Shown: positions 1-6,206, counted from the stretch's first letter. The stretch is 6,533 bases of DNA from Rhodoluna limnophila (GCA_943326655.2 CALPUC020000049.1:1-6533), one strand, 5' to 3'. Notes: generated by a model not told the origin, from the letters alone. Numbers and translations are program-made.

Positions 1-477
1 GCCAAAGTAGCCAGGGCCATGAAGGGTAGCTACCAGATTCGCGGGATCTTTTCCGCGCACTTCCAAAATGTCTATTTCACCGCACTTCGGCCAGGTGACT
101 TCGTCTAGGTCGCATCCGAGCATCCAAAATGCGGGCCACGTTCCGGCTCCAGTTGGAATCTTCACCCGAGCTTCAATTAGGCCGTACTTGACTTCAACCT
201 TGTCCTTAGTGGTCAGTTTTGCACTCACCCACTCGGCTGGTTCTCCGTAGTAGGCAACTTTGTTCGGATCGCTGCTTCGCTGAGCGCTAATCACCAGGTT
301 CGAGGTACCGCTCAGGGTTGACTGTTCGCTGAGATACCACTCGCGCTCCTGGTTTCCCCAGCCGGGAATGCCAGCTTCGGTGCCATCGCCTAGGTCGTAG
401 TTCCAAAACCTATCATTCGGCCTGGAGTCTGATGAGCCGTCGAATTCGTCTGACCAAAGAAGCTTGGTTTCGCTCAT
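1..477 (-). CDS. GH16 beta-glucanase (laminarinase-like), 3' part beyond window, no signal peptide
   Basis: Partial gene: it reads from an ATG at 477 leftwards through 159 open codons and leaves the window with no stop, so the C-terminal half is missing. Seen: family GH16 features in order, LLWSDEFDG (residues 6-14), FWNYDLG (24-30), WGNQEREWYL (40-49), KYGLIEARVKIP (97-108), TWPAFWML (113-120) and the catalytic stretch CGEIDILE (132-139). The last gives the ExDxxE triad E134/D136/E139, expected as nucleophile, assisting Asp and acid/base. The ExDxxE (beta-bulge) form is the one found in laminarinase-like GH16 enzymes, so endo-beta-1,3-glucan hydrolysis is the best guess; exact linkage is inference. 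It closely resembles the adjacent GH16 in the catalytic region, so the two look like tandem paralogues. Oddities: the protein begins directly with the catalytic domain and no signal peptide. There is no good Shine-Dalgarno sequence. Its frame is the same as that of the upstream GH16, only TAG-TCA separating them, so translation by coupling or readthrough is likely. Confidence 0.9.
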   Translation of the reverse strand, partial: MSETKLLWSDEFDGSSDSRPNDRFWNYDLGDGTEAGIPGWGNQEREWYLSEQSTLSGTSNLVISAQRSSDPNKVAYYGEPAEWVSAKLTTKDKVEVKYGLIEARVKIPTGAGTWPAFWMLGCDLDEVTWPKCGEIDILEVRGKDPANLVATLHGPGYFG

Positions 478-480
478 TGA

Positions 481-1413
481 CTAGGGCTTGCCCGCCGCAA
501 TTGCGCTGGCAGTTCCGTAGACCTTACCCACGCCGTTTAGAGAGTAGTAGCGAATGTAGTCGATGGACATTTTGGCCGAGTTTAGGTCTGGGTCAACTTG
601 ACCTGCAAACCAGCCACCGGCAGCAACGTTCATGATCATGAACATTTGCTTGTTGAACACGTAGTTGTTGTTTGAACCAACGACGCTCGGAGTTACGGTG
701 TGGTAAGCCTTGCCGTCTATCGACCAAACCATTTTGTTGTAAGTCCAGTCGAGGGCGTAAACGTGATAACCGGATCCAAGTCTCGTCGAGAGCGTTCTGG
801 TGTTGGTGATGGCATCGCCACCCGAGTAACCTGGGCCATGGACCGATCCGTGAACAGTGTAAGGCTCCGAGCCCTTGGTCTCCATGATGTCGATTTCGCC
901 GCAGTTAGGCCAAGAGTTGGTAGGGAAGTCGTTGCCGAGCATCCAGAAAGCCGGCCACGTTCCGTCGCCAACCGGTACTTTGATTCTTGCTTCGAGGCGC
1001 CCGTATTTGAAACTGAGCTTGCCTTTGGTCTGCAGGCGTGAGCTTTCGAATTCACAAGCGTTACCCGGGGTGTCGATCGGGCACATTTCGTAAAGGTCAT
1101 CCAGGTCTGGGTTGATGCGCTTTAGGTTGATGTTCAGCTGGCCGGTTCCGCTAAGGACTGCGTTGTGATTCGTATAGGCCTGGTGCTCATTGTTGCCCCA
1201 GCCGCCGCCGCCCATGTCGTAGTTGAAGATTTTCGAGCTTGGCTTGGTGCCGGCTTTGCCGGTAAATTCCTGTTTCCAAAGAAGGCGTTTGGTAACTTTG
1301 GCCTGCTTGAGGTCGCCCACGAAACCTTGCGACGTGGAAACCTGAGTAGTTACCAGAAGCAGTGAGGCCAGCCCAATGGCCAGTGTTTTCAAGGCAGTGC
1401 CCGATTTATTCAT
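481..1413 (-). CDS. Secreted GH16 endo-beta-glucanase (laminarinase-like)
   Basis: Predicted extracellular endo-beta-1,3(-1,4)-glucanase, 310 aa, cutting laminarin-type polymer into oligosaccharides. Seen: signal peptide at 1-29 (MNKSGTALKT, then the hydrophobic core LAIGLASLLLV), with no lipobox Cys and no clear AxA site, so the cleavage point is uncertain. The GH16 domain spans about 42-290: LLWKQEFTG (44-52), WGNNEHQAYT (72-81), KYGRLEARIKVP (136-147), TWPAFWMLG (152-160) and catalytic CGEIDIME (171-178) with E173, D175 and E178. The C-terminal strand is MSIDYIRYY (282-290). A short Ala/Gly-rich tail (291-310) follows the domain. Start choice: the frame is open up to an ATG at 1572, but that extension crosses the operators and hairpin and reads as noncoding. 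AAGGA at 1419-1423 lies 5 bp before ATG 1413, against 2 bp for the adjacent ATG at 1416, so 1413 is preferred. It is divergent from the importer operon and first of a two-gene minus-strand unit. The operators upstream suggest control by the LacI-type regulator at the right end. Confidence 0.93.
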   Translation of the reverse strand: MNKSGTALKTLAIGLASLLLVTTQVSTSQGFVGDLKQAKVTKRLLWKQEFTGKAGTKPSSKIFNYDMGGGGWGNNEHQAYTNHNAVLSGTGQLNINLKRINPDLDDLYEMCPIDTPGNACEFESSRLQTKGKLSFKYGRLEARIKVPVGDGTWPAFWMLGNDFPTNSWPNCGEIDIMETKGSEPYTVHGSVHGPGYSGGDAITNTRTLSTRLGSGYHVYALDWTYNKMVWSIDGKAYHTVTPSVVGSNNNYVFNKQMFMIMNVAAGGWFAGQVDPDLNSAKMSIDYIRYYSLNGVGKVYGTASAIAAGKP

Positions 1414-1421
1414 CATAATCC

Positions 1422-1443
1422 TTCGGTAACAATTCGGTAACAA
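1422..1443. repeat. Perfect 11-bp tandem repeat in the GH16 leader
   Basis: TTCGGTAACAA occurs twice head to tail (1422-1432 and 1433-1443) with no mismatch. Read on the minus strand it is TTGTTACCGAA twice, immediately before the GH16 start; its last AA forms the first two bases of the AAGGA ribosome site. The period is about one helical turn, which would suit a DNA-binding protein, but the element should also lie in the 5' leader of the transcript, so a role in translation or a chance duplication are both possible. Function unknown. Confidence 0.75.
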
Positions 1444-1473
1444 CGATGGTTTAATGCGAAAACCAGTTTCCGA

Positions 1474-1487
1474 TGAAACCGCTTTCA
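1474..1487. promoter_or_regulatory. LacI-family operator, second site (cre-like)
   Basis: TGAAACCGCTTTCA: inverted repeat TGAAA/TTTCA around a central CG, the classic form recognised by LacI/CcpA-type regulators with a hinge leucine that enters the central CpG. The base pair next to the centre breaks the symmetry, so it looks weaker than the site at 1504-1521. It lies about 60 bp upstream of the secreted GH16 start. Its centre is 32 bp from that of the other site, close to three helical turns, which would put both on one DNA face. The likely ligand is the regulator encoded from 6207; that pairing is inference. Confidence 0.72.
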
Positions 1488-1493
1488 CGCACA

Positions 1494-1523
1494 ATAGTAA
1501 CATCGTGAAACCGATTTCACGAA
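1494..1523 (-). promoter_or_regulatory. Possible sigma-70-type promoter for the GH16 unit
   Basis: On the minus strand TTCGTG (1518-1523) and TACTAT (1494-1499) are separated by 18 bp and could be -35 and -10 boxes. The -10 matches the TATAAT consensus at four of six positions and the -35 is poor. If real, the operator at 1504-1521 would overlap the -35 box and spacer, and the operator at 1474-1487 would cover the start site, an arrangement suited to repression. No equally good candidate was found for the plus-strand operon, whose promoter must lie upstream of the hairpin or within it. Low confidence. Confidence 0.3.
1504..1521. promoter_or_regulatory. LacI-family operator, primary site (cre-like)
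   Basis: CGTGAAACCGATTTCACG: 7-bp perfect arms CGTGAAA/TTTCACG around CCGA, which contains the central CG. It fits the TGAAA-NCGN-TTTCA operator class of the LacI family and is the best inverted repeat of that class I can find in the window. It lies in the divergent region about 75 bp upstream of the binding-protein start and about 90 bp upstream of the secreted GH16 start, so one site can affect both directions. The likely partner is the regulator beginning at 6207, whose helix-turn-helix carries SEATVSRVLNG. Confidence 0.85.
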
Positions 1524-1542
1524 AGTGTAACAAATAGTGGGT

Positions 1543-1574
1543 TCTTGGGTGCCGACGCACATCGGCACCCAAGA
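1543..1574. other. Perfect 13-bp-stem hairpin in the leader of the importer operon
   Basis: TCTTGGGTGCCGA (1543-1555) and TCGGCACCCAAGA (1562-1574) are exact reverse complements separated by the 6-nt loop CGCACA. The 3' arm ends 10 bp before the ribosome site AGGAG (1585-1589) of the binding-protein gene. No T-run follows in either direction and the element lies between divergent starts, so it is not a typical terminator. It may be an mRNA 5' stabilising stem, a translation-control element or a palindromic site for a different regulator; the sequence does not decide between these. Its arms do not resemble the TGAAA-type operators next to it. Confidence 0.85.
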
Positions 1575-1595
1575 TTCAAATAGCAGGAGCAAAAG

Positions 1596-2882
1596 ATGAA
1601 CCGTAAGACTTCAATCAGAAGTGCTATCGCAGTTGCTGTGATAGCTAGCCTATCGCTTATTGGAATTCAGCCAGCTCAGGCCGCCAAGATTCAGCTGAAG
1701 ATCTGGACGTTCGGTAACGTCATCCAGACTCCGTTGGAAAAGGAATACGAACGTCTTAACCCAACCATTGATCTTGTGATCAAAGAGAACTCGATGGACG
1801 CCCACCACCAGTCTCTAATTACAGCTTTTAAAGCGAACACCACCCCAGACATCGCGGCCATCGAGGTTGCTTACTCTGGCTTCTTCCGTTCATACCCCAA
1901 GTACTTCCAAAACCTTTCCGGTCTCGTGAACGAGAGCGACTACCTAGACTGGCGCTGGGACCAGGGTGTAGGTAACGATGGCAAGCTAATCGGAATCCCA
2001 ACCGACGTGGGAGGCCTCCAAGTTGCTTACCGCAAAGACTTATTTGCCAAGCGCGGTCTTCCAACCGATCGCGTGGCGGTTGGAAAGCTCTGGCCAACCT
2101 GGCAGGCGTTCATCAACACCGGAAAAACTTATGTTTCGAAATTGACCGCTGCCGAGAAGACCTCTTGCAAAGTTAAGAAGGTTTGCTACGGATTCATCGA
2201 CAACGCTGGAACAATGTACCCGGCGATTTTGAACCAAGGCACCAAGAAGTACTACGAGAGCAACGGAACCCTGATTTACAACACCAATGCCAACGTAAAA
2301 ACTGCGTTCACGACCACTGCCACCGCAATGAACTCTGGCATCAGCACCCGAATCAACCAGTTCACTTCAGACTGGAATGCCGGGATGATGAAGGGCGTAT
2401 TCGCAACCGTCCTAGCGCCAGCTTGGATGCTTGACTACATCAAGCAGCAGGCCAAGAGCACCAAGGGCAAGTGGGACATCGCCGACCTACCGGGTGGCGG
2501 TGGAAACCTCGGTGGAAGCCAGTTGACGGTTCCGACAGCGGCTAAGTACCCAGCCCAAGCCAAGGCTTTTATCAAGTGGTACTTGAATCCTGATATGCAG
2601 TTGCGAATTTTCAAAGAATACGGGCTGTTCCCTTCTGCCAGCAAGTTGTACAACAACCCGCAACTGACCGGTTACAAGGACCCATTCTTCAGCAACGCAC
2701 CAACCGGACAGATTTACGTAACCGGCGCCAAACAGCTTCGTCCGATCTTCGAAGGCAAGAACCAGCGAGCCATCGACAACTACTTTGGTCAGGCACTTGC
2801 CAAAGTGGCGGTGGGGAAGATGACGGCTTCGGCGGCTTGGGCCGACGCGGTAGCGCAGATTTCTAAGAACATCAAGAATTAG
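1596..2882 (+). CDS. CUT1 ABC importer, extracellular sugar-binding protein (beta-glucan oligosaccharides likely)
   Basis: Extracytoplasmic solute-binding protein of the family-1 (MalE/UgpB-like) group, 428 aa, a normal length. It should capture oligosaccharides released by GH16 and hand them to the two permeases downstream. Seen: signal peptide at 1-29 (MNRKTSIRSA, then the hydrophobic core IAVAVIASLSLIGI, then QPAQA before A30), giving a type-I AxA cleavage site. The mature protein starts IQLKIWTFGN and includes NTTPDIAAIE (81-90), GIPTDVGGLQVAYRKDLF (133-150), GVFATVLAPAWML (267-279) and AKAFIKWYLNPDMQ (322-335), typical of this fold. C191 and C197 are the only cysteines and may pair. Oddity: there is no lipobox Cys, although such proteins in Gram-positive bacteria are usually lipid-anchored. 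The start is supported by AGGAG at 1585-1589, 6 bp before the ATG. It is first of the plus-strand operon, preceded by the operators and hairpin. The substrate is inferred from neighbouring GH16 and GH1 genes. Confidence 0.93.
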   Translation: MNRKTSIRSAIAVAVIASLSLIGIQPAQAAKIQLKIWTFGNVIQTPLEKEYERLNPTIDLVIKENSMDAHHQSLITAFKANTTPDIAAIEVAYSGFFRSYPKYFQNLSGLVNESDYLDWRWDQGVGNDGKLIGIPTDVGGLQVAYRKDLFAKRGLPTDRVAVGKLWPTWQAFINTGKTYVSKLTAAEKTSCKVKKVCYGFIDNAGTMYPAILNQGTKKYYESNGTLIYNTNANVKTAFTTTATAMNSGISTRINQFTSDWNAGMMKGVFATVLAPAWMLDYIKQQAKSTKGKWDIADLPGGGGNLGGSQLTVPTAAKYPAQAKAFIKWYLNPDMQLRIFKEYGLFPSASKLYNNPQLTGYKDPFFSNAPTGQIYVTGAKQLRPIFEGKNQRAIDNYFGQALAKVAVGKMTASAAWADAVAQISKNIKN

Positions 2883-2890
2883 CCGAAGTA

Positions 2891-3925
2891 ATGGCTGGAA
2901 CAACGGAGCGGTCGGCTGCGGCTAAAAAACGCAAGCCAACCAACGTATTCAAATCTGCTCACCCGAACAAACCTGAGCGGCCTAAGCGCGGGAAAAAGTC
3001 TGAAAAGCGTTTGGCCACCGAAAACGGTATCAAGGCGCTGAACCCAAAATGGGGTTACACGTTCGTTGCTCCGTTTTTCGTGATGTTCCTAATCTTCGGG
3101 CTAGCCCCGGTGATCTTCTCGATTTGGATTGCTTTCTATAACTGGGATCCGCTGGGCGATGAGCAGGAGTTCTACGGATTCACGAACTTCACCGACGTCC
3201 TGGTCGATGAGAATTTCTGGATCGCGCTTCGCAACACATTCAGCATCTGGTTCTTCTCAACCATTCCGCAAATGATTATGGCAATTGGTTTGGCGAGCAT
3301 CCTTCGTAACCCGCGGCTAAAGGGAGCCACCTTCTGGCGAACGATCCTGCTCGTGCCAAACATCACCTCGGTGCTTGCTATCGCCATCGTCTTCGGGCAA
3401 CTATTCGGTCGAGATTTCGGTTTAGTGAACCTAGCGCTCACCTACCTCGGCATGCCGGCTCACATCGACTGGATTGCCGAGCCACTTCCTAGCCACGTAG
3501 CAATTGCGACCATGATCACCTGGCGCTGGCTTGGCTACAACGCACTCATTTTCTTGGCGGCGATGCTAGCAATTCCTTCATATCTCTATGAGTCTGCCGA
3601 CCTAGACGGAGCGAGCAAGTGGCAGCAGTTCCGCTACATCACTTTGCCTCAGCTCAAGAACACCATCACCTTCGTTCTCATCGTTGGAACTATTGGTGGT
3701 CTGCAGGTCTTTGCAGAACCACTGACCCTTGGTGGAAATATGTCGGGTGGCGACAGTCGTCAGTTCTCAACACTCACACTGTTCCTCTACGAGCAGGCTT
3801 TTGTGAACAACCGCTGGGGCTATGCGGCGGCAATTGGAATCTTCATCACCGTCATCGTGCTGATTATTTCGGCCATTAACTTCGCCATAACGAGACAAAT
3901 CGCGAGTGAGGACAACAACAAGTGA
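2891..3925 (+). CDS. CUT1 ABC sugar importer permease 1 (MalF-like)
   Basis: Integral membrane subunit of the importer, 344 aa. Seen: about six membrane segments, near 55-82, 108-137, 149-171, 201-228, 257-275 and 311-334. The cytoplasmic EAA loop lies between segments four and five (ESADLDGASKWQQFRYITLP, 234-253), the docking site for the ATPase. The first 50 residues are a long, strongly basic, hydrophilic tail rich in Lys, Arg and Pro, expected in the cytoplasm; many MalF-type permeases have a shorter one. It begins 8 bp after the binding-protein stop, with only a poor GAAG at 2885-2888, so translational coupling is likely. Its end overlaps the next permease by 4 bp (GTGA). The pairing with the binding protein and second permease is clear from order and overlap; the substrate is inferred. 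Confidence 0.95.
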   Translation: MAGTTERSAAAKKRKPTNVFKSAHPNKPERPKRGKKSEKRLATENGIKALNPKWGYTFVAPFFVMFLIFGLAPVIFSIWIAFYNWDPLGDEQEFYGFTNFTDVLVDENFWIALRNTFSIWFFSTIPQMIMAIGLASILRNPRLKGATFWRTILLVPNITSVLAIAIVFGQLFGRDFGLVNLALTYLGMPAHIDWIAEPLPSHVAIATMITWRWLGYNALIFLAAMLAIPSYLYESADLDGASKWQQFRYITLPQLKNTITFVLIVGTIGGLQVFAEPLTLGGNMSGGDSRQFSTLTLFLYEQAFVNNRWGYAAAIGIFITVIVLIISAINFAITRQIASEDNNK

Positions 3926-4803
3926 GCACTCTAAAAATGGATCAGGTTCCTGTAACTTTTCAGAAGCGTAAGAAGCCGCGCTGGCAGAAAATGTCGCCGC
4001 TGTCTTACATCACGCTGACCCTGGTTGGCTTCATCTCCGTCTTTCCGTTCTACTGGATGGTGATTGTTGCTTCCAACGGCAACGAAGAAATCTCAAAGGA
4101 AACACCGACCCTGCTAATCGGCCCACGTTTGTTCGAAGTTCTTGGCAACGTTTTCGTAGCAAACGAATTTTTTGGCGCTGCGATGTGGAACACGGTTTTT
4201 GTGGGAACAATTGTGGCCGCGGCTCAGGTGTTCTTCTCTTCGGTGGCCGGGTTCGCCTTCGCCAAGTTGAACTTCAAGGGTCGCAAATTCCTGGTTCTCT
4301 TCGTGATTGGAACCATGATGCTTCCTAGCCAGCTCGGAATCATTCCGCTATACATGCTGGTCGCGGGCCTCGGTTGGATGAATACTCTAACCGCACTTAT
4401 CGTGCCGGCTCTGGTCACGGCGTTCGGAGTGTTCTGGATGCGTCAGGTCATCGACGCGCAGGTGCCCAACGAACTGCTAGAAGCCGCCAGCATCGATGGT
4501 GCCGGGGTGTTCCGCATCTACTGGCAGATCGTTTTCCCGCTGATTCTGCAGAGCGGTTTCGTGCTCGGTTTGTTTAGCTTCTTGGCCGTTTGGAACGACT
4601 TCCTCTGGCCGCTACTGGTGCTAAACGACCCGCAGCAGTTCACAGTTCAGGTTGCCGTGAACCAGCTGCAAAGTGCGTACACCATCGACTACGCACTAAA
4701 CCTCGGTGGCGCATTCCTAGCCACCGCACCACTTCTAGTGCTCTTCCTCTTCGTTGGCCGCAAGCTGGTTAGCGGAGTCATGGATGGAGCGGTAAAGGGC
4801 TAA
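3922..4803 (+). CDS. CUT1 ABC sugar importer permease 2 (MalG-like)
   Basis: Second membrane subunit, 293 aa, the normal size for MalG-type proteins. Seen: membrane segments near 28-50, 87-113, 123-147, 152-173, 207-232 and 262-280. The EAA loop is EAASIDGAGVFRIYWQIVFP (187-206), and the end GRKLVSGVMDGAVKG (279-293) matches the typical C-terminus of this subfamily. The start is GTG at 3922, overlapping the permease 1 stop as GTGA; GAGGA at 3908-3912 sits 9 bp upstream. An in-frame ATG at 3937 is a less likely alternative because it would break the overlap. No ATPase gene lies beside the permeases, so the importer probably uses a shared MsiK/UgpC-type ATPase encoded elsewhere, as known for many actinobacterial CUT1 systems. 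Confidence 0.95.
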   Translation: MSTLKMDQVPVTFQKRKKPRWQKMSPLSYITLTLVGFISVFPFYWMVIVASNGNEEISKETPTLLIGPRLFEVLGNVFVANEFFGAAMWNTVFVGTIVAAAQVFFSSVAGFAFAKLNFKGRKFLVLFVIGTMMLPSQLGIIPLYMLVAGLGWMNTLTALIVPALVTAFGVFWMRQVIDAQVPNELLEAASIDGAGVFRIYWQIVFPLILQSGFVLGLFSFLAVWNDFLWPLLVLNDPQQFTVQVAVNQLQSAYTIDYALNLGGAFLATAPLLVLFLFVGRKLVSGVMDGAVKG

Positions 4804-4805
4804 TC

Positions 4806-6200
4806 ATGGCATTTCCTAATAACTTCACCTGGGGCGCTGCCACCGCGAGCTATCAAATCGAGGGCGCTGCCCAGGAAGACGGCCGCGGCCCAAGCGTTTG
4901 GGACACCTTTGCAGCCACCCCTGGCAAGGTCTTCAACGGCGACAACGGAGACGTCGCGTGTGATCACTATCACCGCGTGCCAGAAGACATCGCAATCATG
5001 AAAGATATGGGCATCGACTCGTATCGCTTCTCGATCGCCTGGCCTCGCCTAGCTCCGCAAGGAGATGCGCGTCGCGAACAGCGCGGCTACGACTTCTACT
5101 CTCGATTGATTGATCAGTTGCTCGAAGCAGGCATCAAACCGCTGCCGACCATGTATCACTGGGATTTACCGCAGGCCTTGCAAGACAAAGGCGGCTGGGC
5201 AAACCGAGACACCGCCTACCGATTTGCGGTTTACGCAGCCGATTTAGCCGAGGCCTACTCAGACCGCGTTGAAAAGTGGATCACGTTTAACGAGCCATGG
5301 TGTTTCACCTGGTTGGGCTACATGTCTGGCGTTCACGCTCCTGGAGTTCAAGACCTAGACCAGGCGATTGCCGCGGCTCACCACAGTGCGTTGGCGCACG
5401 CCGAAGGTATTCGCGCGTTCCGCTCAATCGACCCAGACGTGATCATCGGTCAGACCCTGAACATGACCAACTACATCGTTTCCGACCCGACCGACCCTGA
5501 GCTAATGGAATTGGCGAGCCTTCAAGACGCTCACATTAACCGCTGGTGGATTGAAGCCGAACAAACCGGCCACTACCCTCAGAGCCTGGTCGACTACTAC
5601 GGCGAGCGTTTGCAGCGAGTGCTTCTTCCCGGTGATGAAAAGTTACTGAAGATCGACACCGACTTCTTAGGAATCAACTACTACAGCGACGCATTTATCA
5701 GCACCCCCGGCCCAGACGACAAGCGAGCAATGGATGGCGGACCACACCCATTCCCACAGCGCGCGAGTGGAAAAGTTCCAGGCCCGACCACCGATATGGG
5801 TTGGCCAATTACGCCAGAAGGCATCAAGAACCTTCTAGTTCGAATCAACCGCGACTGGCCTCAAATCAAGAGTCTCGCCGTGACCGAAAACGGTGCCGCA
5901 TACGACTACCCTGTTGAAAACGGCGAGGTAAACGACCACCGACGCGTGGCCTATCTCACTTCTCACCTAGAACAGCTGTCTGAGGCAATCGACCTCGGTG
6001 TGCCGCTCGATTCATATTTCGCCTGGTCTCTGTTAGACAACTATGAGTGGGCTGAGGGCTATCGGAAACGCTTTGGTTTGGTGCACGTGGACTTCGAAAC
6101 TCAAGAACGAATTCCCAAACTTAGTGCCAAGGTTTACAAGGACATCGTGGCCACAAATGGAAGTAGAATAGGCAGGATTACTGAGTCTATAAGGGTGTGA
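4806..6200 (+). CDS. GH1 beta-glucosidase, cytoplasmic
   Basis: Retaining beta-glucosidase of family GH1, 464 aa, full length. It is expected to release glucose from imported beta-gluco-oligosaccharides. Seen: the N-terminal signature FPNNFTWGAATASYQIEGA (3-21, Q17 and E19), H118 in TMYHWDLPQ, acid/base E163 in TFNEPW (160-165), NYYSDAF (291-297), nucleophile E361 in VTENGAAY (359-366), and the glycone-binding stretch WSLLDNYEWAEGY (407-419) with E414 and W415. EWAEGY, rather than the phosphate-binding Ser/Lys pattern, points to non-phosphorylated substrates, which fits ABC uptake. There is no signal peptide, so it acts in the cytoplasm. It starts 2 bp after the permease 2 stop, with AAAGGG at 4794-4799 six bases upstream, and is co-transcribed with the importer. 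GH1 enzymes often accept several beta-linkages and galactosides, so specificity for beta-1,3 oligomers is inferred from context only. Confidence 0.96.
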   Translation: MAFPNNFTWGAATASYQIEGAAQEDGRGPSVWDTFAATPGKVFNGDNGDVACDHYHRVPEDIAIMKDMGIDSYRFSIAWPRLAPQGDARREQRGYDFYSRLIDQLLEAGIKPLPTMYHWDLPQALQDKGGWANRDTAYRFAVYAADLAEAYSDRVEKWITFNEPWCFTWLGYMSGVHAPGVQDLDQAIAAAHHSALAHAEGIRAFRSIDPDVIIGQTLNMTNYIVSDPTDPELMELASLQDAHINRWWIEAEQTGHYPQSLVDYYGERLQRVLLPGDEKLLKIDTDFLGINYYSDAFISTPGPDDKRAMDGGPHPFPQRASGKVPGPTTDMGWPITPEGIKNLLVRINRDWPQIKSLAVTENGAAYDYPVENGEVNDHRRVAYLTSHLEQLSEAIDLGVPLDSYFAWSLLDNYEWAEGYRKRFGLVHVDFETQERIPKLSAKVYKDIVATNGSRIGRITESIRV

Positions 6201-6206
6201 TTTCCA

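Noticed and set aside
68..250. Small plus-strand open frame at the left edge
   Set aside because: It is antisense to the partial GH16 gene, whose minus-strand reading is supported by the catalytic motif.
717..1100. Open frames overlapping the GH16 gene on both strands (e.g. minus 717-1100, plus 700-1041)
   Set aside because: They lie wholly inside a gene with clear GH16 motifs, show no family features and are shadow frames.
1458..1471. Third LacI-type operator GAAAACCAGTTTCC
   Set aside because: It has imperfect arms, lacks the central CG, and its centre is only 16 bp from the next site (about one and a half turns), so it is not supported as a separate operator.
1414..1572. N-terminal extension of the secreted GH16 to ATG 1572 (363 aa)
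   Set aside because: The added 52 codons run through the hairpin arm, both operators and the tandem repeat, show no protein-like pattern, and would bury the signal peptide. The ATG at 1413 has a proper AAGGA 5 bp upstream.
1543..1574. Hairpin as a rho-independent terminator
   Set aside because: No T-tract follows on either strand and both flanking genes diverge from this region, so there is no transcript to end here.
2487..2903. Minus-strand open frame of 138 codons opposite the binding-protein gene
   Set aside because: It is antisense to a well-supported gene and has no recognisable motifs or ribosome site; it is a shadow frame.
6201..6206. Terminator or promoter between GH1 and the regulator
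   Set aside because: The gap is only 6 bp with no hairpin; the regulator is most simply read as part of the same operon, although an internal promoter inside GH1 cannot be excluded.
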